Origin: Lysobacter sp. GX 14042
GTDB taxonomy: Bacteria; Pseudomonadota; Gammaproteobacteria; Xanthomonadales; Xanthomonadaceae
Assembly: GCF_021390425.1 (NCBI RefSeq)
Contig: NZ_JAJUWY010000001.1
Location: forward strand, 558,001-622,000
Direction of reading: 5' to 3'
Length of the DNA stretch: 64,000 bases
Under the pieces are notes generated by a model. That model was given only the letters and a program-made list of their open reading frames with translations. It had not been told where the DNA came from and did no database searches. Both the position numbers and the translations under genes were made by a program. Below are positions 1 through 8,404 of the stretch, one piece after another; the stretch's first letter is position 1, and each line of letters opens with the position of its first letter.

Positions 1-279
1 GGCTGGATCAACCAGCGCGGCACCGACCTGGGCAAGGCCCGCAGTGCCGCGATCCATGCCGTGCGCACGCGCTTCGCCGAAGCCGGGATCCTGGATGCAC
101 CGCGCTCGATCCAGTACATCGCCCGGCTGCCGGGTGACGACCCGGCGCGTGACCGGACTCCGGATGTCGCCGACCAGGCGCTCCCGGAGACCTCGGTCAA
201 CCGCGAACTCGACGCCCAGGTCGAGGCCGAACGCCTGGCCCACGCCAACGTCGACCTGATCGGGAGCGAGAAACCGTGA
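1..279 (+). CDS. C-terminal part of an MscS-family mechanosensitive ion channel (cut by window edge)
   Basis: The reading frame is open from base 1 to a TGA at 277-279, giving 92 residues of a larger protein. The visible part resembles the cytoplasmic C-terminal alpha/beta domain of MscS-like channels, with the pattern WINQRGTDLGKARSAAI followed by RFAEAGI, after which a charged, poorly conserved tail runs to the stop. MscS channels open under membrane tension and release osmolytes during osmotic downshock. The stop codon overlaps the GTG start of the phospholipase gene by 4 bases, so the two are probably co-translated. The pore helices lie outside the window, so the family call rests on the tail alone. 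Confidence 0.62.
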   Translation, partial: GWINQRGTDLGKARSAAIHAVRTRFAEAGILDAPRSIQYIARLPGDDPARDRTPDVADQALPETSVNRELDAQVEAERLAHANVDLIGSEKP

Positions 280-1451
280 ACGTGCGCCGGGCGACCGTCC
301 TGCCGGCCGGCGCGCTGCTGCTCGCATTGTTCACGGGACCGGCACCGGCACAGCAGCCCGCGGCACCACCGGAGCCCTCCGCCTGCACCTCGATCGACGT
401 CGACGCCGAGCGGCTGCGCTGCTACGACGCCGCCCTGGGGCGCGCGGCGGCGACTCCCGAGGAGGCCGACGCGCTGGCCGCACGGGCCCGCCAGCTTGCC
501 GCCGAGCTGGACCGGGCCAGCGTCGAGGGCCGCCGCGAACTGCCGGCCCGCGACCGGGCACGCCACGCGTTGAGTGACCTGTTCCGGTCCGAGGGCGGCA
601 GCGAGATCGACGCCCACATCGCCAACGCCGGAAAGGGCGGGCTGCTGGACCGCCGCTGGGAACTGGCCCGCGACTCCAAGCTGGGCACCTTCAATTTCCG
701 CGGCTACAAGCCGGTCTACCTGCTGCCGGTGTTCTGGTCGGCCAACCCCAACGAACGCCCCACTCCCTCGGGCGGGGGCGACGAGCACGGCAACGTGGAA
801 GGCGGCGCGCTGGACGACGTCGAGGCCAAGTTCCAGATCAGCTTCAAGACCAAGGCGATGGAGAACATCCTCGGCGACAACGGCGACCTGTGGCTGGGCT
901 ATACCCAGAGCTCGCGCTGGCAGGTGTTCAACAGCGAGGCCTCGCGGCCGTTCCGCGAGACCAACTACGAGCCGGAGGCGCTGCTGGTGTTCCGCACCGG
1001 CTACTCGCTGGGGGGCTGGCGCGGGCGGATGTGGGGGCTGGGCATCAACCACCAGTCCAATGGCCGCGGCGATCCGTACTCGCGCAGCTGGAACCGGGTG
1101 GTCGGCGTGGTCGGGTTCGACCGCGACAACTGGGCACTGACGATCCGCCCGTGGTGGCGGATCAGCGAGAACGGCGAGGACGACAACCCCGGCATCGAGG
1201 ACTACATCGGCCGCGGTGACATGACCCTGGTCCACGTGCACGACGGCCATGAATTCTCGTTGATGGCGCGGCACTCGCTGCGCACCGGCGAGGACTCGCG
1301 CGGCGCGCTGCGCTTCACCTGGGCGTTCCCGCTCGGCGACAACATCCGCGGGCACCTGCAGGTGTTCGACGGCTACGGCGAGAGCCTGATCGACTACGAC
1401 CACCGCTCCACCCACGTCGGGCTGGGCGTCTCGCTGCTCGAGTGGTTCTGA
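276..1451 (+). CDS. pldA: Outer-membrane phospholipase A (OMPLA)
   Basis: The gene encodes 391 residues. It should hydrolyse acyl chains of phospholipids that reach the outer leaflet of the outer membrane, as a calcium-dependent dimer. An N-terminal signal peptide (hydrophobic run to about residue 25) precedes a soluble stretch. The barrel carries the OMPLA active site in GINHQSNGR: His259 and Ser261, with Asn273 twelve residues after the serine, the same spacing as His142/Ser144/Asn156 of Escherichia coli PldA. The chain ends in Trp-Phe, as outer-membrane barrels do. The protein is about 100 residues longer than E. coli PldA because of the N-terminal part. The GTG start overlaps the stop of the upstream MscS gene, and the patatin gene starts one base after this stop. 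Confidence 0.92.
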   Translation: MNVRRATVLPAGALLLALFTGPAPAQQPAAPPEPSACTSIDVDAERLRCYDAALGRAAATPEEADALAARARQLAAELDRASVEGRRELPARDRARHALSDLFRSEGGSEIDAHIANAGKGGLLDRRWELARDSKLGTFNFRGYKPVYLLPVFWSANPNERPTPSGGGDEHGNVEGGALDDVEAKFQISFKTKAMENILGDNGDLWLGYTQSSRWQVFNSEASRPFRETNYEPEALLVFRTGYSLGGWRGRMWGLGINHQSNGRGDPYSRSWNRVVGVVGFDRDNWALTIRPWWRISENGEDDNPGIEDYIGRGDMTLVHVHDGHEFSLMARHSLRTGEDSRGALRFTWAFPLGDNIRGHLQVFDGYGESLIDYDHRSTHVGLGVSLLEWF

Positions 1452-1452
1452 G

Positions 1453-2409
1453 GTGCACGCCCGGCGCATCCTCTCGGTGGATGGCGGGGGCATCCGCGGG
1501 CTGGTCAGCTGCACCTGGCTGGAAGGCGTCGAAGCCGCCCTGGCCAACGCCGGCAAGCCCGGCCTGACCGGCAGCTTCGACCTGCTGGCCGGCACCTCCA
1601 CCGGCGCGCTGGTGACCTGCGGTCTGGGCCTGGGCTGGTCGCCGGCCACCCTGGCCACGCTGTACCGCGAACGCCGGGCGGAGATCTTCCCGGGCACCCC
1701 GGGCAAGCTGTGGTCGCGTGCCAGGCGGCTGTTCCGGCATGGCCTGTCGGCGCCGCGCTACGACGGCAGGGGCCTGGAAGCGGTGCTGGAGGAGGTGTTC
1801 GGCGACCGGCGCCTGGGCGAACTGCAGCGCCCCACCCTGATCACCAGCTACGACACCCTCGCCCGCCGTCCGGTGATCTTCAAGAGCTTCCTGCCCGAAC
1901 ACGCGGACCTGCGGCTCCGGGACGTCTGCCGCGCCTCCACCGCGGCGCCGTCCTACTTCCCGGCCCACGGCATGGAAGTGGACGGCAAGCCGTGTGCCCT
2001 GATCGACGGCGGCATCGTCGCCAACAACCCGACCGCCTGCGCCATCGCCGAGGCCCTGCGGCGCGATCGCGGGGTCAGCCAGTGCGGCGAGCTGGTGGTG
2101 CTATCGGTGGGCACCGGCGAGCGCAACCAGCCGATCCCGCTGAAGGCGGCGCAGGAATGGGGCGCGGTGGAATGGGCGATCCCGATCATCGACGTGCTGT
2201 TCGACGGCAACGCCGACTCGGTCGACTACATCGCCCGGCAGTTGGTCGGCAAGGGCTACTTCCGGCTGCAGGCCGAGCTGCTGGCCGGCCTGGACGACCT
2301 GGACGAGACCAGCGCCGCGCACATCGCGGCGCTGGAAAGCCTCGCCCGCGACTACCTGCTGAAACCCCAGACCCAGCAGATGCTGCGCCAGCTCGCGTCG
2401 ATGATCTGA
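1453..2409 (+). CDS. Patatin-like phospholipase
   Basis: This is a 318-residue patatin-fold lipid acyl hydrolase. The oxyanion motif GGGIRG lies at about residues 10-16, the nucleophile Ser49 sits in GTSTG, and the catalytic Asp185 sits in DGG, so the Ser-Asp dyad is intact. There is no signal peptide, so it probably acts in the cytoplasm or at the inner membrane. The GTG start lies one base after the pldA stop, so translation is probably coupled and both products may work on membrane lipids. It resembles the CapV type of stand-alone patatins, but no cyclic-nucleotide synthase gene lies nearby, so an anti-phage role is not supported. Confidence 0.88.
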   Translation: MHARRILSVDGGGIRGLVSCTWLEGVEAALANAGKPGLTGSFDLLAGTSTGALVTCGLGLGWSPATLATLYRERRAEIFPGTPGKLWSRARRLFRHGLSAPRYDGRGLEAVLEEVFGDRRLGELQRPTLITSYDTLARRPVIFKSFLPEHADLRLRDVCRASTAAPSYFPAHGMEVDGKPCALIDGGIVANNPTACAIAEALRRDRGVSQCGELVVLSVGTGERNQPIPLKAAQEWGAVEWAIPIIDVLFDGNADSVDYIARQLVGKGYFRLQAELLAGLDDLDETSAAHIAALESLARDYLLKPQTQQMLRQLASMI

Positions 2410-2432
2410 CCGCCTGCCCTTCGAGGCTACCC

Positions 2433-3986
2433 TCAGGCGAGCACGTCCAGCGGGATCGCGCCGATCCGCGCCTGCCACTCCCTCGGGCCGCTCTCGTGCA
2501 CCGAGTCGCCGTTGCTGTCGACGGCCACCGTCACCGGCATGTCCTGCACGGTGAACTCGTAGATCGCCTCCATGCCCAGGTCCTCGAAGGCCACCACGCG
2601 CGAGGCCTTGATCGCCTTGGACACCAGGTAGGCGGCGCCGCCGACCGCCATCAGGTACGCCGACTTGTGGTTGCGGATCGCCTCGCGCGCCACCGGGCCG
2701 CGCTCGGCCTTGCCGACCATGCCCAGCAGGCCGGTCTGCTCCAGCACCTGGTTGGTGAACTTGTCCATGCGGGTGGCGGTGGTCGGGCCGGCCGGGCCCA
2801 CCACCTCGTCGCGCACCGGGTCGACCGGGCCGACGTAATAGATGAAACGGCCGGCCAGGTCCACCGGCAGCGGTTCGCCGGCATCCAGCATCGCGACGAT
2901 GCGCTTGTGCGCGGCATCGCGCCCGGTCAGCAGCCGGCCGTTGAGCAGCAGTGTCTCGCCGGGCTTCCAGCTGGCGACCTCGTCGCGGGTGATGCTGTCC
3001 AGGTCCACCCGCCGGCCGTTGGAGGCATCGCGGGTGATCTGCGGCCAATCCTCCAGCGAGGGCGGCTCCAGCATCACCGGGCCGCTGCCGTCCAGGGTGA
3101 AGTGCGCGTGCCGGGTCGCGGCGCAGTTCGGAATCATCGCCACCGGCAGGTTGGCCGCGTGGGTCGGGTAGTCCTTGATCTTGACGTCCAGCACCGTGGT
3201 CAGGCCGCCCAGGCCCTGGGCGCCGATGCCCAGCGCGTTGACCTTCCCGAAAATCTCCAGGCGCAGTTCCTCGGCCCGGTTCGAGGGGCCGCGGGCCATC
3301 AGCTCCTGGATGTCGATCTCCTCCATGAGCGACTCCTTGGCCAGCAGCATCGCCTTCTCGGCGGTGCCGCCGATGCCGATGCCGAGCATGCCCGGCGGGC
3401 ACCAGCCCGCGCCCATGGTCGGCACGGTCTTCAGCACCCAGTCGACGATGGAGTCGGACGGGTTGAGCATGGCGAACTTGCTCTTGGCCTCCGAACCGCC
3501 GCCCTTGGCGGCGACGATCACCTCGACCCTGTCGCCCGGGACGATCTTCACGTTGACCACGCCCGGGGTGTTGTCCTTCGTGTTGATGCGCTTGCCGGCC
3601 GGGTCGGCCAGCACGCTGGCGCGCAGCGTGTTGTCCGGGTGCGCGTAGGCACGGCGCACGCCCTCGTGGACCATGTCCTCCACGCCCATGGTCGCGTCGT
3701 CCCAGCGCACGTCCATGCCGATTTCCAGGAAAACGGTGACGATGCCGGTGTCCTGGCAGATCGGCCGGTGGCCCTCGGCGCACATGCGCGAGTTGATCAG
3801 TATCTGCGCCATCGCATCCTTGGCCGCCGGCGATTCCTCGCGCTCCCAGGCCGCGGTCAGCGCGCGGATGTAGTCGACCGGGTGGTAGTAGCTGATGTAC
3901 TGCAGCGCGTCGGCGATCGACTGGATCAGGTCTTCCTGGCGGATCGAGGTGGACAGGCGGGTGGCGGGGCTGGCAGGCAGGTTCAC
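2433..3986 (-). CDS. fumA: Class I (iron-sulfur) fumarate hydratase
   Basis: The 517-residue protein should interconvert fumarate and L-malate in the TCA cycle with an oxygen-sensitive [4Fe-4S] cluster. Three cysteines expected to bind the cluster are present: Cys77 (ICQDTG), Cys196 (GWCPPG) and Cys288 (PNCAA), spaced much as Cys105/224/318 in E. coli FumA. The N-terminal alpha domain and C-terminal beta domain (TTATRMD, then GGAAYLV) are fused in one chain, as in FumA/FumB. It is convergent with the patatin gene and divergent from the YicG-like gene. It is slightly shorter than the E. coli enzymes (548 residues) at the N-terminus. The exact isoenzyme letter is uncertain. Confidence 0.93.
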   Translation of the reverse strand: MNLPASPATRLSTSIRQEDLIQSIADALQYISYYHPVDYIRALTAAWEREESPAAKDAMAQILINSRMCAEGHRPICQDTGIVTVFLEIGMDVRWDDATMGVEDMVHEGVRRAYAHPDNTLRASVLADPAGKRINTKDNTPGVVNVKIVPGDRVEVIVAAKGGGSEAKSKFAMLNPSDSIVDWVLKTVPTMGAGWCPPGMLGIGIGGTAEKAMLLAKESLMEEIDIQELMARGPSNRAEELRLEIFGKVNALGIGAQGLGGLTTVLDVKIKDYPTHAANLPVAMIPNCAATRHAHFTLDGSGPVMLEPPSLEDWPQITRDASNGRRVDLDSITRDEVASWKPGETLLLNGRLLTGRDAAHKRIVAMLDAGEPLPVDLAGRFIYYVGPVDPVRDEVVGPAGPTTATRMDKFTNQVLEQTGLLGMVGKAERGPVAREAIRNHKSAYLMAVGGAAYLVSKAIKASRVVAFEDLGMEAIYEFTVQDMPVTVAVDSNGDSVHESGPREWQARIGAIPLDVLA

Positions 3987-4087
3987 GGCATGGGGCGTTG
4001 CGGGGACAAGGCGCCCATTGTAGCGGCCAGGCCGGTCCCCGGCCGTGCCCGGAACACTGCATCGCCGCGCTGGCCCACAATGAATGC

Positions 4088-4732
4088 ATGGAGACCCTGT
4101 TGCTCGCGCTGGACCTGATCGGCACCTTCGTGTTCGCCCTGAGCGGAGGGATGATGGGGGTGCGGCGGCGGCTGGACCTGTTCGGCGTGCTGGTGCTGTC
4201 GTTCGCCGCCGCCAGCGCCGGCGGCATCACCCGTGACGTGCTGATCGGCGCGGTGCCGCCCGCGGCGCTGACCGACTGGCGCTATCCGACCGTCTGCCTT
4301 GCGGCCGGCATCGCCACCTTCTTCTGGACCCCGGTGATCGAGCGGCTGCAGACGCCGGTGCGGATGTTCGATGCGGTGGGCCTGGCGGTGTTCGCCGTGG
4401 CCGGCACCCAGAAGGCCCTGGCCTTCGGGCTCGCACCGCCGATGGCCGCGGGACTGGGAATGCTGACCGGGATCGGCGGTGGCATGCTGCGCGATCTCCT
4501 GCTCGCCGAGGTGCCCCTGGTGCTGCGCGCCGAGCTCTACGCAGTCGCCGCCCTGGCCGGCGCCAGCGTCGTGGCCACCGGGCATGTACTGGCGCTGCCG
4601 TCCGCCTGGACCGTGCCGGCCGGGGCGCTCCTGTGCTTCGGACTGCGCATGACCGCATTGCGCCTGGGCTGGCACCTGCCGGTGGCCCTGCAGTCCACGC
4701 GGACGCCCTCGCCCGGCGACGACCGGCGCTGA
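4088..4732 (+). CDS. Trimeric intracellular cation channel (TRIC/YicG, UPF0126) family membrane protein
   Basis: This is a 214-residue inner-membrane protein with about seven hydrophobic helices in two related halves. Each half carries the family signature of a small-residue helix followed by a Gly-Arg-Asp turn: FALSGG with GGITRDVL in the first, and FAVAGTQ with GGGMLRDLL in the second. Bacterial members form potassium- or sodium-conducting trimers or are thought to transport amino acids; the substrate cannot be read from the sequence. The ATG at 4088 is the start that directly precedes the first helix, and upstream in-frame sequence is not protein-like. It is transcribed away from fumarase. 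Confidence 0.82.
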   Translation: METLLLALDLIGTFVFALSGGMMGVRRRLDLFGVLVLSFAAASAGGITRDVLIGAVPPAALTDWRYPTVCLAAGIATFFWTPVIERLQTPVRMFDAVGLAVFAVAGTQKALAFGLAPPMAAGLGMLTGIGGGMLRDLLLAEVPLVLRAELYAVAALAGASVVATGHVLALPSAWTVPAGALLCFGLRMTALRLGWHLPVALQSTRTPSPGDDRR

Positions 4733-4795
4733 CGCCACCGCGCGCGGCCAGCGGAACCCTTCGGTTTCCTTCACCTGATCCTCGCCCGGCGTTCC

Positions 4796-4801
4796 TAGGC
4801 T
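4796..4801 (+). promoter_or_regulatory. Possible -10 element of the DUF4142 gene
   Basis: TAGGCT lies 72 bases before the start codon, at the end of an intergenic stretch. It matches the TAGNNT hexamers seen before several other genes here. No convincing -35 box is visible, so this is only a suggestion. Confidence 0.25.
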
Positions 4802-4873
4802 GGCGGAGTCGGTCGACAGGGGCCGGCGTGTGTGCCCACGCATTCCATACCGGGCCTTGCCCAGGAGAACCCC

Positions 4874-5626
4874 ATGAACAGCAGGATCACCCTCGCGATC
4901 GGAATCAGCACGCTGGCCCTCGCCCTCGCCGCCTGCAACAACGACCGGACCGGCGATGAAACCGCCGGAGCCCGTGATGCCGGCACCCTCTCCACCGACG
5001 CCGGCCGCGCCGGCGAGGGCATGCGTGGCGCCGGCGACCGGACCGCCATGAACGACCCGGCCGGCGCAGGCGCACTGGGCGATGACGCCTTCACCGCCGA
5101 CCGCCGTGCCGGCGGTGGCGCGACCGCCGGGATGGACGACGCCGCCGGGAACGTCAGCCAGGAAGTGGCGCTGGCGATGGTCATGGCGGTCGACCAGCAC
5201 GAGATCGCCGCGGCCGAACAGGCCCGTGGCAAGCAGCTCTCTGGCGAGGCCGGGGAGTACGCCCAGACCCTGCTCAAGGACCATACGCGCAACCTGGAGG
5301 CGACCCGCGGCCTGATGGGCCAGGCGGGTGGCGCCGGCGACGACGTGCCCGGCGCGGATGATCCCCAGGTCGCGCAGATGCGCGAGAAGCACGCCGCGGA
5401 ACGCGAACGCCTGGGCCGGATGGACGGCGACGAATACCAGCGCGCGTGGATCGACGCGATGGTCACCGGCCATACCGAGGCCCTGGAGATGCTCGACGAC
5501 CAGCTGATCCCCTCGGCGGGCCCGGACAATGTCCGCAAGCACCTGCAGGACACCCGCCAGACAATCGCGCGGCACCTCGAGACGGCCCAGCGCCTGCGCG
5601 ACCAGCCCGGCGACGGCAACCGCTGA
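4874..5626 (+). CDS. DUF4142 domain lipoprotein
   Basis: The predicted protein has 250 residues. The ATG at 4874 was chosen because AGGAG lies 7 bases upstream and a lipoprotein signal follows at once (hydrophobic run, then the lipobox LALAAC with the acylated Cys at about residue 20). Residues 20-95 are rich in Ala, Gly and Asp and look disordered. From about residue 95 the DUF4142 ferritin-like helical bundle begins, with QEVALAMVMAVDQHEIAAAE, LLKDHTRN and HTEALEMLD, the His/Glu-rich helices typical of the family. The role is unknown; relatives are periplasmic and often stress-associated. A GC-rich hairpin follows the stop. Confidence 0.82.
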   Translation: MNSRITLAIGISTLALALAACNNDRTGDETAGARDAGTLSTDAGRAGEGMRGAGDRTAMNDPAGAGALGDDAFTADRRAGGGATAGMDDAAGNVSQEVALAMVMAVDQHEIAAAEQARGKQLSGEAGEYAQTLLKDHTRNLEATRGLMGQAGGAGDDVPGADDPQVAQMREKHAAERERLGRMDGDEYQRAWIDAMVTGHTEALEMLDDQLIPSAGPDNVRKHLQDTRQTIARHLETAQRLRDQPGDGNR

Positions 5627-5647
5627 TCCGGCATTGCCGGCACCTCC

Positions 5648-5675
5648 GCGGCCCCGCTCCGGCGGGGCCGCGCAC
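5648..5675 (+). terminator. Hairpin after the DUF4142 gene, possible terminator
   Basis: A 10-bp perfect GC stem (5648-5657 with 5662-5671) closes a TCCG loop and is followed by GCACGTTTCC. The T-run is short, so termination may be weak or factor-assisted. It stands 22 bases after the stop codon. Confidence 0.45.
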
Positions 5676-5739
5676 GTTTCCGGCCCGGTTCCCGCGCCGT
5701 TTTCACCGCGCCTGTCGATCGTGACGGCACAATCGCTCC

Positions 5740-7629
5740 ATGCCCAATGCCCGGTCCCAAGCGGACGCCCCCAGCCCCACTACCCGCCCGGAACGCCGCC
5801 CGAGCCTGCGTGAGCGCTTCCAGGCCCTGCGCAACCTGCCGCCGTTCCTGCGCCAGATCTGGGCCACCAGCCCCGGGCTGACGATCACCACCCTGGGCCT
5901 GCGCCTGGTCCGCGCGCTGATGCCGGTGGTCACGCTGTACATCGGCAAGCTGATCATCGACGAGGTGGTGCGGCTGGTCGGCGTCGGCGTCGGTTTCGAC
6001 ACCCTCGCCGAGGCCTGGTCCGCCGGCGTGCTCGACCACCTGGCCTTGCTGGTGCTCGCCGAGCTGGCACTCGCGGTGGTTTCCGACCTGCTGGGGCGGC
6101 TGGTCAGCTACGGCGACTCGCTGCTGTCGGAGCTGTTCACCAACGCCACCAGCGTGCGGCTGATGGAGCACGCGGCCACGCTCGACCTGGAGGACTTCGA
6201 GGACCCCGAGCAACAGGACCGGCTGGACCGTGCCCGGCGCCAGACCATGGGCCGGGTCAACCTGATGAGCCAGATCTTCGGCCAGGTGCAGGACATGATC
6301 ACCGTGGCCAGCTTCGCGGTCGGCCTGCTGGTCTACGCCCCCTGGCTGATCGTCCTGCTCGCGGTGGCGCTGATCCCCGCCTTCATCGGCGAGTCGCACT
6401 TCAACGCACTGGGGTACTCGCTCAACTTCGCCTGGACTCCGGAGCGGCGCCAGCTCGAGTACGTGCGGCAGATGGGTGCCAGCGTGGAGACCGCCAAGGA
6501 GGTGAAGATCTTCAACCTCCACCGCTACCTGGTGGCCCGCTACCGGGAACTGGCCGACCGCTTCTTCCGCGCCAACCGGGCGCTGGCGCGGCGCCGCGCC
6601 CTGTGGGGCACGGCTTTGGCGGCGCTGGGCACGCTGGGCTACTACATCGCCTACGCCTACATCGCCTGGCGCACGGTGCATGGCGATTTCACCATCGGCG
6701 ACCTGACCTTCCTCGCCTCCAGCTTCCGGCGCCTGCGCCAGCTGCTCGAGGGCCTGCTGGTGGGTTTCTCGCAGGTGGCCGGGCAGGCGCTGTACCTGGA
6801 CGACCTGTTCTCCTTCTTCGCCGTGGAACCGGAGATCACCTCTCCGCCGGATGCGGCGCCGGTACCGCGCCCGATCGCCCGGGGCTTCCGCTTCGAGAAC
6901 GTCGGCTTCCGCTACCCGGACGCGGAGAAATGGGCCGTGCGCGGGCTGGACTTCGAGCTTCGCGCCGGCGAGGTGCTGGCGCTGGTCGGCGAGAACGGAG
7001 CCGGCAAGACCACCCTGGTCAAGCTGCTGGCGCGGCTGTACGACCCCGACGAAGGCCGGATCCTGCTGGATGGCCGCGACCTGCGCGAGTACGACCTGGA
7101 CGACCTGCGCTGCAACATCGGGGTGATCTTCCAGGACTTCGTGCGCTACCACCTCACCGCCGCCGAGAACATCGGCGTCGGTCAGGTGGACGCCATGGAC
7201 GACGAGGTCCGCATCCGCGAGGCGGCGCAGCGGGCGATGGCCGACGCGATGATCGAGTCGCTGCCCATGGGCTACGACCAGCTGATCGGCCGGCGCTTCA
7301 AGACCGGTGTCGACCTGTCAGGTGGCCAGTGGCAGAAGATCGCGATCGCCCGGGCCTACATGCGCGATGCCCAGGTGATGATCCTCGACGAGCCGACCGC
7401 GGCACTGGATGCGCGCAGCGAGTTCGAGGTCTTCCAGCGCTTCCGCGAACTGTCCGACCAGCGTACCGCGGTGCTGATCTCGCACCGTTTCTCCAGCGTG
7501 CGCATGGCCGACCGGATCCTGGTGCTGGCCGAAGGGCGGCTGGAAGCCAGCGGCACCCACGAGGAGTTGATGGCGGGCGGCGGGCGCTACGCCGAGCTGT
7601 TCGAACTGCAGGCGGCGGGCTACCGCTGA
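5740..7629 (+). CDS. ABC exporter half-transporter (fused membrane and ATPase domains)
   Basis: The protein has 629 residues. The N-terminal half (about 35-340) is a type IV exporter membrane domain with several long hydrophobic helices. The C-terminal half is a complete ATPase: Walker A GENGAGKTTL, a Q-loop in IFQDF, signature LSGGQ, Walker B VMILDEPTAAL, and the switch histidine in LISHRF. It should work as a homodimer in the inner membrane and export a substrate that cannot be named. It is monocistronic, with no periplasmic adaptor or outer-membrane factor gene beside it. Similar proteins are annotated as lipid-A/MsbA-like or multidrug exporters, but length and context do not decide between them. 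Confidence 0.87.
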   Translation: MPNARSQADAPSPTTRPERRPSLRERFQALRNLPPFLRQIWATSPGLTITTLGLRLVRALMPVVTLYIGKLIIDEVVRLVGVGVGFDTLAEAWSAGVLDHLALLVLAELALAVVSDLLGRLVSYGDSLLSELFTNATSVRLMEHAATLDLEDFEDPEQQDRLDRARRQTMGRVNLMSQIFGQVQDMITVASFAVGLLVYAPWLIVLLAVALIPAFIGESHFNALGYSLNFAWTPERRQLEYVRQMGASVETAKEVKIFNLHRYLVARYRELADRFFRANRALARRRALWGTALAALGTLGYYIAYAYIAWRTVHGDFTIGDLTFLASSFRRLRQLLEGLLVGFSQVAGQALYLDDLFSFFAVEPEITSPPDAAPVPRPIARGFRFENVGFRYPDAEKWAVRGLDFELRAGEVLALVGENGAGKTTLVKLLARLYDPDEGRILLDGRDLREYDLDDLRCNIGVIFQDFVRYHLTAAENIGVGQVDAMDDEVRIREAAQRAMADAMIESLPMGYDQLIGRRFKTGVDLSGGQWQKIAIARAYMRDAQVMILDEPTAALDARSEFEVFQRFRELSDQRTAVLISHRFSSVRMADRILVLAEGRLEASGTHEELMAGGGRYAELFELQAAGYR

Positions 7630-7696
7630 GCGCTTGCCGCGACCCTAACGCGGCCGGCGCTAGCGTCGGAACTCCCCCCACTGCGGAGCTTCCCCT

Positions 7697-8401
7697 ATGC
7701 GACACCGCAACCGCGGCCCCCACGACCGTGACCACGGCCCGCGTCCCGATCCGCGCTACCAGGACATGCCCTCGGTCTCCAACGGCCCCATCCGTACCAG
7801 CGGCAACGCCTCCAGCGCCCGGACCTTCGGCTACCCCGGCCAGAGTGGCCACGATGTCTTCAGCCACGACGACGATTACCAGCGCGGCCCCGGCGGCTAC
7901 GGGCAGGACCAGGGCCGCCACGCCCAGAGCGGGCACGGGCGCGGCGGTTCGCAGCACGCCGACAGCGACCGCCATTCGCGCGGCAGCGGAGGCCACCGTG
8001 GACGCGGCCCGCGCAACTACCGGCGCTCCGACGAGAGCATCGCCGACGAGCTGGTCGACCGCTTCACCGACCATCCCGACCTGGACGCGACGCAGATCCT
8101 GCTGCAGGTCGAGGACGGCGAGGTCACCCTGACCGGCGAGGTGCCCGAGCGGCGGATGAAGCACCTGGCCGAGGACATCGCCGCCGAACTGCACGGCGTC
8201 GCCGAGCTGCACAACCGGATCCGCGTCGACGACGGCAAGTCCTGGCTGGGCCCACCCGGCGAGGCGGTGCGCAGCGGCAACCACCAGGGCGGCGAAAGCC
8301 AGATCGGCAGCGGCTTTTCCAGTTCCGGGCGGCTGCGCGATCCGCTCGGGGTGGACGAGCGCAGCGAGGACCGCGACCAGGGACGCGGTCCCTCCTCCTG
8401 A
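7697..8401 (+). CDS. BON-domain protein with a low-complexity N-terminus
   Basis: The protein has 234 residues. Residues 1-110 are Arg, Gly, His and Asp rich, without a signal peptide, and probably disordered. A single BON domain follows at about 112-180 (ADELVDRF, then LQVEDGEVTLTGEV, then ELHGVAELHNRIRV), a fold thought to bind phospholipid or other membrane surfaces. The tail is again polar. The AGCTT-rich leader has no strong Shine-Dalgarno site. It lies tail to tail with the universal stress protein gene, the stops being only 3 bases apart. Function is unknown; BON proteins are often part of envelope stress responses. Confidence 0.78.
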   Translation: MRHRNRGPHDRDHGPRPDPRYQDMPSVSNGPIRTSGNASSARTFGYPGQSGHDVFSHDDDYQRGPGGYGQDQGRHAQSGHGRGGSQHADSDRHSRGSGGHRGRGPRNYRRSDESIADELVDRFTDHPDLDATQILLQVEDGEVTLTGEVPERRMKHLAEDIAAELHGVAELHNRIRVDDGKSWLGPPGEAVRSGNHQGGESQIGSGFSSSGRLRDPLGVDERSEDRDQGRGPSS

Positions 8402-8404
8402 GAC

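Noticed and set aside
1453-2409. Patatin as a CBASS anti-phage effector
   Set aside because: No cyclic-nucleotide synthase or other defence gene is adjacent; it is coupled to pldA instead.
2101-4230. Long open frames opposite or out of frame with fumarase
   Set aside because: Composition is Arg/Gly/Pro-rich and non-protein-like; the fumarase frame explains the conservation.
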